From: CAZJHX01 sp964545715 | Lineage (GTDB): Bacteria; Myxococcota_A; UBA9042; GCA-2863065 | Length of the DNA stretch: 64,000 bases | NCBI GenBank assembly: GCA_964545715.1 | Contig: CAZJHX010000022.1 | Location: forward strand, 1 to 64,000 | Direction: 5' to 3' | Shown: in pieces, positions 29,229 through 37,637 of the stretch | Position numbering within the stretch: position 1 is the stretch's first letter | How the letters are laid out: each line of letters begins with the position of its first letter | Made by a program: the position numbers and the translations under genes | Notes under the pieces: generated by a model | Databases searched by the model: none | What the model was told of the DNA's origin: nothing | What the model saw: the letters and a program-made list of their open reading frames with translations, nothing else

Positions 29229-30242
29229 ATGGCGTCTAAAGACTCAGGAAGATCGCGCGGACCAGTCGGCCAGGCTGCGGACGGCGTCGAGCAGATGATC
29301 GCGGGCTTTGTGCTGGGCGTGCTGCTGTTCTTCGGCGCTTTTTTCGTGCTGGTGTGGGGCGAGTCGCGCGTCAATATCGGGACAGCCATCGAGCACGCGC
29401 TGCATCTCAACGAGCACGAGCACGCCGGTGGGCCGGTGACCTATTCAGGCGGTCTGTCATTTGCTGAGCCCGCGGTCGCGCCTCTGCTGAAGGGCGACTA
29501 CGCCTACGTGGAGCGAATCGCCCAGACCTGCGCCTGGGTGGAGACGAGCCGAGAAACCAAGGGCGGCGGCCAGACCGTGGTCTATGACAAGCGATGGATC
29601 GAGAACGTCCCGGACTCGGACGGGTTTCAGAGCGCCGGACACGACAACAAGGAAGGGGACGTCGAGTCCCGGATCAGCGCCGGCCTGACCTTGCGCGTGG
29701 GCGACTACGAGCTGGCCGAGGTGACGGGCTTCTACGCCGCGGAGCAGATCGCGCCGGCGGTGTCTCAGGTCAAAGGCGCGCGATCCGTCGATCAGCAGTG
29801 GGCCTATATCGCCTCGGACGCGCGGTGCTCCAAGCAGGGTGGCGCCGCCATCGGCGACCAGCGCCTCTCGTACCGCACGATGAACGCCGGCGACCTGGTC
29901 ACAGTCTTCGGCAAGCGCGACGACAAGCGCCTTGTGCCGTTTCGGGGACAGGTGCTCTTAGCGCGGGGCAGCCGCGACGTCCTGGTGCTGCGCCTCAGCC
30001 GCGACCGCGAGTCGCAAACCTGGATGTATCGCGGCGGCGGCGCGCTGCTGCTGTGGATCGCGCTCTATTTCCTCTTGAGCCCGGTGCTGAAGCTCGTCTC
30101 GTGGATACCGCTGCTCGGCGTCCTTATACGCGGGGCCGCCAGTGTGGTAACGATGCTCGCCGCGCTGGGCGCCATGCTTCTTTTCGTATTTCGCGGATGG
30201 GGCATGCCTTTCTTCACTTCGCTCTTTGGAGGGTTCCTCTGA
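29229..30242 (+). CDS. TMEM43-family membrane protein
   Basis: A 337-residue protein with the TMEM43/DUF1625 layout: one N-terminal transmembrane helix (about residues 24-46) ending FVLVWGESR, a large extracytoplasmic domain, then three C-terminal helices with LSPVLKLVSWIPLLGVLI, which matches the family's conserved C-terminal stretch. Function in bacteria is unknown. Its TGA shares two bases with the metG start (TGATG), so both genes are coupled. Confidence 0.85.
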   Translation: MASKDSGRSRGPVGQAADGVEQMIAGFVLGVLLFFGAFFVLVWGESRVNIGTAIEHALHLNEHEHAGGPVTYSGGLSFAEPAVAPLLKGDYAYVERIAQTCAWVETSRETKGGGQTVVYDKRWIENVPDSDGFQSAGHDNKEGDVESRISAGLTLRVGDYELAEVTGFYAAEQIAPAVSQVKGARSVDQQWAYIASDARCSKQGGAAIGDQRLSYRTMNAGDLVTVFGKRDDKRLVPFRGQVLLARGSRDVLVLRLSRDRESQTWMYRGGGALLLWIALYFLLSPVLKLVSWIPLLGVLIRGAASVVTMLAALGAMLLFVFRGWGMPFFTSLFGGFL

Positions 30243-32134
30243 TGACGACCGAGCGGACCTACGTAACGACGCCGATCTACTATGTGAACGATCGCCCGCA
30301 CATCGGGCACGCATACACGACCATCCTGACCGACGCGATCGCGCGCTGGCACCGTCAGGCCGGACGGCAGACGTTCTTTTTGACCGGCACGGACGAGCAC
30401 GGACAGAAGGTCCAACAGGCGGCCGACAAGCGCGGCATGTCGCCCCAGGCGCACTGCGACGAGCTGCACCAGGCGTTCAAAGATCTGTGGCCGGAGCTGC
30501 ACATCGAGATCAGCCGGTTCATCCGCACCACCGAGCCCGAGCACGTAACCGTCGTGCAGGGCGTGCTGAAGCGGCTGTGGGATGCCGACCTGATCTACGC
30601 CAAGGAGTACGGCGGCTGGTACTGCGTCAGCGAGGAGCGCTTCTTCACCGACAAAGAGGTCACCGAGACGACCGGCGATGACGGTGCCGTGCGCACGTGT
30701 CCCAACGGCGACGTGGTCGAGTGGATCGAAGAGAAGAACTACTTCTTCAAGATGAGCGCATACCAGCAGCAGCTCATCGACTGGATCGAAGAGCACGAGG
30801 ACTTCATCCAGCCGTCATTCCGCCGCAACGAGGTGCTCGGCTTCCTGCGCGAGCCGCTGATGGACCTGTGCATCTCGCGCCCGAAATCGCGCCTGTCCTG
30901 GGGCATAGAGCTGCCGTTCGACACCGACTACGTCACCTATGTCTGGTTCGACGCGCTACTGAACTACCTGACCGGCATCGGTTACCCCGACGGCGACGAG
31001 TGGCAGGCGTGGTGGGCGGAGTCGCACCACCTGATCGGCAAGGACATCCTGACAACGCATTGCGTGTACTGGACGACCATGCTGATGGCGATGGAGGTGC
31101 CGCTGCCAAAGAGCTTCGTCGCGCACGGCTGGTGGCTGATGGGCGACTCCAAGATGTCCAAGTCGAAGGGCAACGTCGTGGACCCGATGGCGCTAAAGGA
31201 CATGTATGGCGTGGAGGTCTTCCGCTACTACCTGCTGCGCGAGATGTCCGTGGGCCAGGACGCGAGCTTCAGCGAGGCGGGGCTCGTCACGCGCAACAAC
31301 ACCGAGCTCGCCAACGCCCTGGGCAACCTGGCCAACCGCACGCTGAACATGGTCGAGAAGCGCTTTGGCGGCGCCGTGCCCGAGTACGTCACGCCGGATC
31401 CGGCGGACGATGAGATCAAAGCGGCGACGGCGGCGCTCGGTCCGGCGGTCGATGCCCACGTGGGCGCCTTCCGCATCCACCTGGCGGTCGAGGAGTGCAT
31501 GAAGCTGGCACGAGCCGCCAACGGCTACCTCACCGAGACCGCGCCGTTCCGGGTCGTAAAGACCGATCCCGAGCGCGCGGGGTCGATTCTGCGCCTGGTG
31601 CTGGCGGCTATCCACGAGGCGGCGCGCTGGTTGGCGCCGGCGATGCCACAAACCATGGCGGAGCTCATTCGGCGTGTGGGCGTCAACGACGCGGGCGTGC
31701 TGGAGACGGGCGCCCGCGTGGAGAAGGGCAGCCCGCTCTTCCCCCAATACGACATGCCCAAAGAAGAGGAGCCCGAGCCGGAGCCGGTCGCGGAGGCCCC
31801 GCCCGCGGACAACTTCATCGCGTTCGAGGACTTCACCAAGGTTGAGCTGCGCATCGGCAAGGTGCTGGTAGCCGAGAAGGTGAAGAAGTCCAATAAGCTG
31901 CTGCGCTTGGAGGTCGACCTTGGCACCGAGCAGCGACAGGTGCTGGCCGGCATCGCGCAGAGCTACGAGCCCGAGGCGATCCTGGGCAGGCGCGTGGTCG
32001 TGGTCACCAACCTGAAGCCGCGCAAGATCTTCGGCCTGGAGAGCCAGGGCATGATCCTGGCCGCGCACGACGACGGCGGACTGTTCGTGATGAGCCCGGA
32101 CGGCGAGCCCGCCCCCGGATCTCCTGTAAGCTAG
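30242..32134 (+). CDS. metG: Methionyl-tRNA synthetase
   Basis: A 630-residue class I synthetase charging tRNA-Met. It has the HIGH signature (HIGHAYTT, residues about 20-27) and KMSKSKGN (about residues 304-311), plus a C-terminal tRNA-binding OB-fold domain (KVELRIGKVLVAEKVKKSNKLLRLEVDLG). The start is the ATG overlapping the TMEM43 stop, giving MTTERTYVTTPIYYVND, the standard beginning; a longer frame upstream is only a shadow of the TMEM43 gene. Confidence 0.97.
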   Translation: MTTERTYVTTPIYYVNDRPHIGHAYTTILTDAIARWHRQAGRQTFFLTGTDEHGQKVQQAADKRGMSPQAHCDELHQAFKDLWPELHIEISRFIRTTEPEHVTVVQGVLKRLWDADLIYAKEYGGWYCVSEERFFTDKEVTETTGDDGAVRTCPNGDVVEWIEEKNYFFKMSAYQQQLIDWIEEHEDFIQPSFRRNEVLGFLREPLMDLCISRPKSRLSWGIELPFDTDYVTYVWFDALLNYLTGIGYPDGDEWQAWWAESHHLIGKDILTTHCVYWTTMLMAMEVPLPKSFVAHGWWLMGDSKMSKSKGNVVDPMALKDMYGVEVFRYYLLREMSVGQDASFSEAGLVTRNNTELANALGNLANRTLNMVEKRFGGAVPEYVTPDPADDEIKAATAALGPAVDAHVGAFRIHLAVEECMKLARAANGYLTETAPFRVVKTDPERAGSILRLVLAAIHEAARWLAPAMPQTMAELIRRVGVNDAGVLETGARVEKGSPLFPQYDMPKEEEPEPEPVAEAPPADNFIAFEDFTKVELRIGKVLVAEKVKKSNKLLRLEVDLGTEQRQVLAGIAQSYEPEAILGRRVVVVTNLKPRKIFGLESQGMILAAHDDGGLFVMSPDGEPAPGSPVS

Positions 32135-32655
32135 TAGGAGATCAGACTGTGCTGCGGGGCGTCGATTCGCGCCGCGCCGTTCAAGAAGCTGAGCTCGACG
32201 ACAAAGGCGCAGCCGACGACGTGTCCGCCCGCCTCTCTCAGCAGCTGTACCGCTGCGCAGGCCGTGCCGCCGGTTGCCAGCAGATCGTCGACCAGCAACA
32301 CCTTCTGGCCCGACTTGATCGAGTCGACGTGCATCTCGATCCGGTCCGTGCCGTACTCGAGAGCGTAGTCCACGCCGCGCTTCTCGTACGGCAGCTTTCC
32401 GGGCTTGCGCAGCATCGCAAAGCCCACGCCCAGCTCATACGCCACGGCGGTGCCGAACGGAAAGCCGCGGCTCTCCAGACCGGCCACCACGTCCACACCG
32501 CTGTCGGACCAGCGCTCGGTGAGCAGGCTGATGGACGCCTTCAGCCCGGCGGGGCTCTCCAGCAGGGGCGCGATGTCTTTGAAGACGATGCCCGGCTTCG
32601 GGAAGTCGGGAACGTCCCGGATACAGGCGCGAATGATGTCGAGTCGGTCACTCAT
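32131..32655 (-). CDS. apt: Adenine phosphoribosyltransferase
   Basis: A 174-residue purine-salvage enzyme converting adenine and PRPP to AMP. The N-terminal IRACIRDVPDFPKPGIVFKD is the APT hallmark, and VLLVDDLLATGGTA is the PRPP-binding motif. Length is typical. It follows surE by 3 nt on the minus strand, and its stop overlaps the convergent metG stop by 4 nt. Confidence 0.97.
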   Translation of the reverse strand: MSDRLDIIRACIRDVPDFPKPGIVFKDIAPLLESPAGLKASISLLTERWSDSGVDVVAGLESRGFPFGTAVAYELGVGFAMLRKPGKLPYEKRGVDYALEYGTDRIEMHVDSIKSGQKVLLVDDLLATGGTACAAVQLLREAGGHVVGCAFVVELSFLNGAARIDAPQHSLISY

Positions 32656-32658
32656 AAG

Positions 32659-33414
32659 CTAGAAGTCCTGGTTCCATGAGGTCATGTCGGTAGCGGCGAC
32701 AGGGCACGTGACGTTGCAGGTCAGCGGCGAGACCGACACGAAGCCCTCGCGCACGGCGTTGCAGTCGCTGCCGGGCATATCGGGCATGCGGACGTCGGAG
32801 CCGCCGATCCACAGATAGTCGCGACCGCGCGGGTCCTGACGCACCACGATCTCGGTCGAGTAGAAGCGATGTCCCAGCGTGGTGCCGCGAATGCCCGTCA
32901 CCGGGCCGACGCGCGGGTTGGGGATGTTGCAGTTCAAGAACGTGAACTCGGGCAGCTCAGCGGAGATCGCCGTCTTGATCACGGCGGACGCCTGGCTCAT
33001 CACCTCGCGGAAGGGATAGCCCTTTCCGCCGGAGATCAGCGACAGCGCCAGCCCCGGCACACCCTTGAGCACGGCCTCCCGCGCCGCCGCGACCGTCCCC
33101 GAATACAAGACGTCCCAGCCCAGGTTCGGGCCCGGGTTGATGCCGCTGACGACCAGGTCGGGCAGCTCACCGCGCAGGATGTGGTGCAGACCGACGTAAA
33201 CGCAGTCGGTGGGGGTTCCGCCCTCGATTGCGTACGTGCGGGGGGCAGTCTCCCGGACTCTCAGCGGGTGGGACAACGTGATCGCGTGCGAGACGCCGCT
33301 CTGATCGCGGTCGGGCGCCACAATGATCGTCTCGCCGAACTCGGCCGCCACCTCCGCCAGCACGTGAAGCCCTTCGGAGTGAATGCCGTCGTCGTTTGTG
33401 ATGAGAATGCGCAC
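32659..33414 (-). CDS. surE: 5'/3'-nucleotidase SurE
   Basis: A SurE-family phosphatase. The metal site is built from TNDDG near the N-terminus, DRDQSGVSHAIT and SGINPGPNLG. The upstream ATG at 33432 adds six residues (MLTSPP). The GTG at 33414 is preferred because MRILITNDDG is the universal SurE start and a TAACGT box ends 8 nt before it, suggesting a leaderless mRNA. C-terminal PEFTFLNCNIPN is also family-typical. Forms a minus-strand pair with apt. Confidence 0.95.
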   Translation of the reverse strand: MRILITNDDGIHSEGLHVLAEVAAEFGETIIVAPDRDQSGVSHAITLSHPLRVRETAPRTYAIEGGTPTDCVYVGLHHILRGELPDLVVSGINPGPNLGWDVLYSGTVAAAREAVLKGVPGLALSLISGGKGYPFREVMSQASAVIKTAISAELPEFTFLNCNIPNPRVGPVTGIRGTTLGHRFYSTEIVVRQDPRGRDYLWIGGSDVRMPDMPGSDCNAVREGFVSVSPLTCNVTCPVAATDMTSWNQDF

Positions 33415-33422
33415 GGGCGGCG

Positions 33423-33428
33423 ACGTTA
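33423..33428 (-). promoter_or_regulatory. Candidate -10 box for leaderless surE
   Basis: TAACGT ends 8 nt before the GTG at 33414. It lies downstream of the alternative ATG at 33432, so it agrees only with the shorter surE start. Confidence 0.4.
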
Positions 33429-33469
33429 GCATGTTCGCCGCGCCGATGGCGATCCGCGGAACACACTGG

Positions 33470-33475
33470 TACGGT
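33470..33475 (+). promoter_or_regulatory. Candidate -10 box for a leaderless start
   Basis: TACGGT ends 7 nt before the ATG at 33483, with no Shine-Dalgarno and no clear -35. Confidence 0.4.
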
Positions 33476-33482
33476 CCGACCC

Positions 33483-34202
33483 ATGAAGCGCCCGGTCATC
33501 GGCCTTTCGGCCAATCTGTTCCCTGCCGAGAAGCGCCACTTCTACGACGGCAAGGCGCTGCTGTACGCCGAACAGTGCATGGTGAACCGCGTCATCGGGG
33601 CGGGCGGCGTCCCCGTCGTGCTGCCGGTGGTCGACGATCCGGACCTGATCGCCGGCCAGGCGGACCTGATCGATGGACTGCTGCTCACCGGCGGCACCGA
33701 CATCCAGCCGGAGATCTATGGCCAGGAGGACCGCGGCTGGCCAGGGCAGCCGCATCGGGATCGCTACGAGATCGCCATCGTCCAGGCGGCGCGCGCCAAA
33801 CGCCGTCCCATGCTGGGCGTCTGCCGGGGTCACGAGATCCTCAATGTCGCGTTCGGCGGGACGCTGGTTCAAGACATCCTGACCGACCTGCCGCACTGCC
33901 ACAGCCACCGCGACCAGGAGCTGTACGACACGCTCAAACACCCCGTGAAGCTGGCGCCCGACACGCTGCTGGTGGAGCTGTTCGGTGCAACCGACGTCGA
34001 GTGCAACAGCATCCATCACCAGGCAATCGCCACCCTGGGCGAGGGGCTGGTAGCGGCCGCGTGGTCGGACGACGGCCTGGTCGAGGCGATCACCGCGCCA
34101 GACGACCACTGGACCTGGGGCGTACAGTGGCACCCCGAGTGGGACGACGCGGCCCCGCACCTGGCGCTGTTCCGGAGCTTTCTGGAGGCCTGCGAGCCGT
34201 GA
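33483..34202 (+). CDS. Class I glutamine-amidotransferase-like hydrolase (peptidase C26, PuuD-like)
   Basis: A 239-residue protein with the C26 layout: LTGGTDIQPEIYGQ, the nucleophile elbow MLGVCRGHEILN (Cys114) and the catalytic His/Glu in WGVQWHPEW. The family includes gamma-glutamyl-GABA hydrolase PuuD and related enzymes cleaving gamma-glutamyl amides; no other puu genes are nearby, so the substrate is open. It overlaps the next lipoprotein gene (GTGA). Confidence 0.9.
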   Translation: MKRPVIGLSANLFPAEKRHFYDGKALLYAEQCMVNRVIGAGGVPVVLPVVDDPDLIAGQADLIDGLLLTGGTDIQPEIYGQEDRGWPGQPHRDRYEIAIVQAARAKRRPMLGVCRGHEILNVAFGGTLVQDILTDLPHCHSHRDQELYDTLKHPVKLAPDTLLVELFGATDVECNSIHHQAIATLGEGLVAAAWSDDGLVEAITAPDDHWTWGVQWHPEWDDAAPHLALFRSFLEACEP

Positions 34203-34969
34203 CGCGCGCGTGGATCAGTGGCCTGGCGGCCCTGGTGGCCGTGTCCACGGGATGCCGCTCCTCGGCGCCCGAGGTCGAGAAGCGCAGCGTGGAAGAGCGG
34301 CTGCGAGGCGCCATCGTAGGTCCAGGCGCGGAGTGCAAGCGGTCGTCGGACTGCGACTCCGGCGTCTGCAGCGACAGCTTCTGCACACCGCTGATCGACG
34401 CGGGCCAGCGCTGGATGGAGCTGGCGACGGCGGAGAAGGTGAGGGCCCTGATCGCGGAGGACGCCCGCATCGTCGACCTGCTGCATACGGAGATCGCCCC
34501 CGAGCTGGAGGGGCAGGACCCGTACGTCCGCGCCCGCTTCGCTACCCTGCTCGGCGGCCTGGAGGACGCGCGCTTCACGCCACTGCTCCAGAAATGGGCG
34601 AAGGATCCGGTGGAGCGGGTACGAGTCAGCGCGGTGCTGGCGCTCGGCTATGCCCGGACCGATGCCGGCTACGACGGCGTGCTGGAGCTGCTGGACCACC
34701 GCTCGGACGTCGTGGTGCTGGCGACGGTCGACACGCTGGGCCGATACACGAGCACCAGCGTGCGCGACGACGCGATCGCCGAGCTGATCGACCTGTTGGA
34801 GCACGATGATTACCGCGTCCGTCAGCGCGCGGTTCGGTGGCTGGGCGACGCCAAGGCCGCAACCCCGAAAGTGATCGCGGCGCTTCGCGCGATCCTCGAG
34901 ACCGACGGCGACGGCTATCTAAGATACGACGTCCAGTCCGCGCTCCACGCGCTGGATGCCAAGAACTGA
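34199..34969 (+). CDS. HEAT-repeat lipoprotein
   Basis: Begins with GTG overlapping the previous stop. This start gives a lipoprotein signal (WISGLAALVAVSTGC, Cys18). A small Cys-rich segment (CKRSSDCDSGVCSDSFC) follows, a pattern common in deltaproteobacterial surface proteins, then about five HEAT repeats from about residue 95 to the end (DPVERVRVSAVLALGYARTDA and DDYRVRQRAVRWLGDAKAAT). Probably a periplasmic scaffold. It converges with the next HEAT gene, separated by 7 nt. Confidence 0.85.
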   Translation: MTRAWISGLAALVAVSTGCRSSAPEVEKRSVEERLRGAIVGPGAECKRSSDCDSGVCSDSFCTPLIDAGQRWMELATAEKVRALIAEDARIVDLLHTEIAPELEGQDPYVRARFATLLGGLEDARFTPLLQKWAKDPVERVRVSAVLALGYARTDAGYDGVLELLDHRSDVVVLATVDTLGRYTSTSVRDDAIAELIDLLEHDDYRVRQRAVRWLGDAKAATPKVIAALRAILETDGDGYLRYDVQSALHALDAKN

Positions 34970-34976
34970 CCCCGCT

Positions 34977-36875
34977 CTACTTGCGGCCGCGGCGGCGCTT
35001 GCCCCGACGACGCTTGGGTCGCTTGGTGTTATGCAGCTGAAGCAGCGAGATCGCCGCGGTGACGCGTGAGCGCTCGTCCGAGTCGAAGAGCAGCTTTCGG
35101 AGCACCGCATCGGCCGTGTCGACGTCGCCCAGCCCACCGAGCAGACGGATGGCAGCGATCTTGACGACCTTGTCGCCGGCCTCCACGTAGTTCACCAGGC
35201 GGGCGACCTCGGACTTGCCGTTCTTGGCCGCCAGGCGCTCCAGAACGGACACCTTGAGCCCGTTGTCGCGCGACCGCTCCAGCGCGGTCTTCAGCAGCGT
35301 CTCCTCGTGTTTGGGGTGGCCCTTCAGGACGGCCATCGCGGCCTGACGAACCTCACCACGTGTGCTGGTGAGCGCCATGTCGGCAAACGGCAGAAACTCC
35401 TGGCCCATGTCCTTGGCGATCTCGAGAAGGCGGTCGGGGGGCATCCAACCCAGGGCGACACGGAACGCGGTGAGGCCCTCGCCCTTGTCCAGCAGCATGA
35501 TCGCTTTGACCGCCTCGCCGCGCGTCTGCAGGTTGCCGTCGTGTGTGGCGATCTTGAGGCTGGAGACGGCGTCGGTGTGCCGCACACGGGTCAGCGCTAC
35601 GATCGCCCAGCGCCGGACCTCGGGGATCGGGTCGGTGATCAAGAAGCTGACCACCTGAACCACACCCTTGTCGCGGATGTTTGCGAGCGCCTTGACGATC
35701 TCGATACGCAGGTCGCGCTCGCGCGTGTTGTCCAGCACCTTGGCCAGGTGAGGGATCGACTCCCGGCTGCCGATGCGGCCGACCGCCTGCGTGGCCGCCT
35801 TGCGCACGAACGGATCGCCGTGGAAGAGGTCCTCGTGCAACATCGGCAGCGCGCGGCCCTGCTCGATGATGCCCAGGTAATACACAGCGACCGCCTGGGT
35901 GCGAATGTTGTCGTTGGTACGAAAGCGGCGCAGCGTGTCCACGATCTTGGTGTTCTTGGTGCGGTAGTGGATCTCGAAGCACAGCCGCAGAATCTCGGGG
36001 TTCGTGTCCTTGCGCCGCATGAACGGCAGGATCGGGCCGTAGAGATCGGGACCGGCGACACCCACAAGCGCTTTGAGCGTGCGGATGATCGTCTTCTCGT
36101 TGCGAGTGGTCAGCGAGGGCAGAAGCGCTTTGACGGCGCTGCGATCACCGTGATGGGCCAACAGCTCAGCAGCGCGGGTGGCCAGCTCCGGATCCTTTGA
36201 TTTCAGCAGCTTGCGAACAAACGGCATCGACGTGCCCTTGGGGAACTCGGTCAACGCCTCCAGCGCCTTCTGCTGGGTCGCCGGCGTGCCGAACTTGAGC
36301 ACCAACTCGTATAAGGGCAGCACCTCTTTGGTACGCAGCGTCAGGATGAAGCGCTGAACACCATCGGCCAGCGCCTGGTTCTTGTCCGCCACCAGCGGCT
36401 TGAAGAACATCATCATCCGCTTGCCGCCGACCTTGCCGAACGCCTTGATGAGCTCGTTTTTGGTGGCCGCGCGGTTGTCGGCGATGACCTTGTGCCCCAG
36501 CGCGACGGCCTGCTTGTCTGGAATCATGGCCAGGATCGGCATGATCTCCTTATCCATGTCCCGCTTGGGGTTGGTCATGGCGTTGAACAGGACCTCTTCC
36601 CAGGCCTTGTCCTTGATCCGAATGAGCGCGCGGACAGCCGCCGCCCGAACCGCGTAGACCGGGTCCTTCAGGGCGTCCAGCGCGTACGGCCGGGTGTCCT
36701 TGGGGCGCAGCACGGCGAACGCTTCGGTTGCGAGCGCGCGCGTTATGGCGTCCCCGGATCGGTTCGCCCGCTCCAGCACGGAGTAAACCTGCTCGAAAAG
36801 CTCGTCGTCCATCTTGGCGTGAGCATCAGCAGAAACAACAAAAACCAACAGAATCGAGAGGATACGATATGCCAT
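34977..36875 (-). CDS. Exported HEAT-repeat protein
   Basis: A 632-residue protein. Signal peptide MAYRILSILLVFVVSADAHA; the rest is an uninterrupted run of roughly fifteen HEAT repeats (for example DPFVRKAATQAVGRIGSRESI and DPIPEVRRWAIVALTRVRHTDAV). The C-terminus is very basic (KRPKRRRGKRRRGRK), perhaps binding nucleic acid or anionic polymer. No enzyme motif. A weak TAGAAC box lies 10 nt before the ATG. Confidence 0.87.
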   Translation of the reverse strand: MAYRILSILLVFVVSADAHAKMDDELFEQVYSVLERANRSGDAITRALATEAFAVLRPKDTRPYALDALKDPVYAVRAAAVRALIRIKDKAWEEVLFNAMTNPKRDMDKEIMPILAMIPDKQAVALGHKVIADNRAATKNELIKAFGKVGGKRMMMFFKPLVADKNQALADGVQRFILTLRTKEVLPLYELVLKFGTPATQQKALEALTEFPKGTSMPFVRKLLKSKDPELATRAAELLAHHGDRSAVKALLPSLTTRNEKTIIRTLKALVGVAGPDLYGPILPFMRRKDTNPEILRLCFEIHYRTKNTKIVDTLRRFRTNDNIRTQAVAVYYLGIIEQGRALPMLHEDLFHGDPFVRKAATQAVGRIGSRESIPHLAKVLDNTRERDLRIEIVKALANIRDKGVVQVVSFLITDPIPEVRRWAIVALTRVRHTDAVSSLKIATHDGNLQTRGEAVKAIMLLDKGEGLTAFRVALGWMPPDRLLEIAKDMGQEFLPFADMALTSTRGEVRQAAMAVLKGHPKHEETLLKTALERSRDNGLKVSVLERLAAKNGKSEVARLVNYVEAGDKVVKIAAIRLLGGLGDVDTADAVLRKLLFDSDERSRVTAAISLLQLHNTKRPKRRRGKRRRGRK

Positions 36876-36903
36876 GACGACTGGGGTTCTACCGCTCGTC
36901 TCT

Positions 36904-36932
36904 TTGATGTGTCAAGGCGAACGACTTACCAT
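36904..36932 (+). promoter_or_regulatory. Candidate leaderless promoter
   Basis: TTGATG, 17-nt spacer, TACCAT, then 6 nt to the ATG at 36939. No Shine-Dalgarno is present. Confidence 0.5.
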
Positions 36933-36938
36933 CGGCCG

Positions 36939-37577
36939 ATGGCGATTGGGACGAAACTGACCCTTCTGCGACACGGCACGACAAAAGCCAACGTTGACGG
37001 CCTGTTTCTGGGACAGACGGACGTGGCACTGAACGCCGTTGGGATCGGTGAGGCCCGCGCGCTGGGGCAGCGCCTGGCCGGCTCGGACATCGACGTGCTC
37101 ATCGCCAGCGATTTGATCCGCGCCAGGGATACCGGGTCGGCCGTGGCAGAGGCCTTGGGCCTGGAGCTGGTCACGAACGCCGCGTTCCGGGAGATGCACC
37201 TGGGCGACTTCGAGTGCGTGCCCGCCAAGACCGTGCACGCCGAGAACCCGGAGCTGATGCGGCGATGGCTGTTGGACCCGGGATCCGTGCGAATGCCCGG
37301 CGCCGAGGCGGAGACGCTGCGCGAGGTGCAGGCCCGCGCCTGGACGGGCGTCGAGGCCCTCGTGGCGACTCACCCAGGCAAGCACATCGCCGTCGTCACC
37401 CACACCTTCACACTGTTAATGATCATCTGCGCGGCGACCGAGCTGGAGCTCTCCAGCTTCCGCCGCCTGCATGTGGATCGGGCCAGCATCAGTCGCCTCG
37501 AGTGGCGATCCTTCGGCCCGACGCTTCGAGTATTCAATGATACGGCACACCTTCAGTCACGCGTTCAGGCCGATTAA
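36939..37577 (+). CDS. Histidine phosphatase family protein (phosphoglycerate-mutase-like)
   Basis: A 212-residue protein with the histidine phosphatase motif LLRHGTTKAN (phospho-His in RHG), the catalytic Glu in FREMHLGDFE and the second His in VVTHTFTL. Related enzymes are broad phosphatases, including CobC-like and GpmB-like ones; substrate unknown. Start chosen at ATG 36939, six nt after a TACCAT box; an upstream-extended frame is antisense to the HEAT gene. Confidence 0.92.
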   Translation: MAIGTKLTLLRHGTTKANVDGLFLGQTDVALNAVGIGEARALGQRLAGSDIDVLIASDLIRARDTGSAVAEALGLELVTNAAFREMHLGDFECVPAKTVHAENPELMRRWLLDPGSVRMPGAEAETLREVQARAWTGVEALVATHPGKHIAVVTHTFTLLMIICAATELELSSFRRLHVDRASISRLEWRSFGPTLRVFNDTAHLQSRVQAD

Positions 37578-37590
37578 ATCCGTCCGTTGG

Positions 37591-37619
37591 TTGATTGTGG
37601 TCGGGCCGCGCTATAAAGT
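37591..37619 (+). promoter_or_regulatory. Candidate sigma-70-type promoter
   Basis: TTGATT, 17-nt spacer, TAAAGT, in an AT-richer gap before the HhH lipoprotein. Here a short leader with GGTGAG remains before the ATG at 37638, so it is not leaderless. Confidence 0.4.
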
Positions 37620-37637
37620 TTGGCGGCTATTGGTGAG

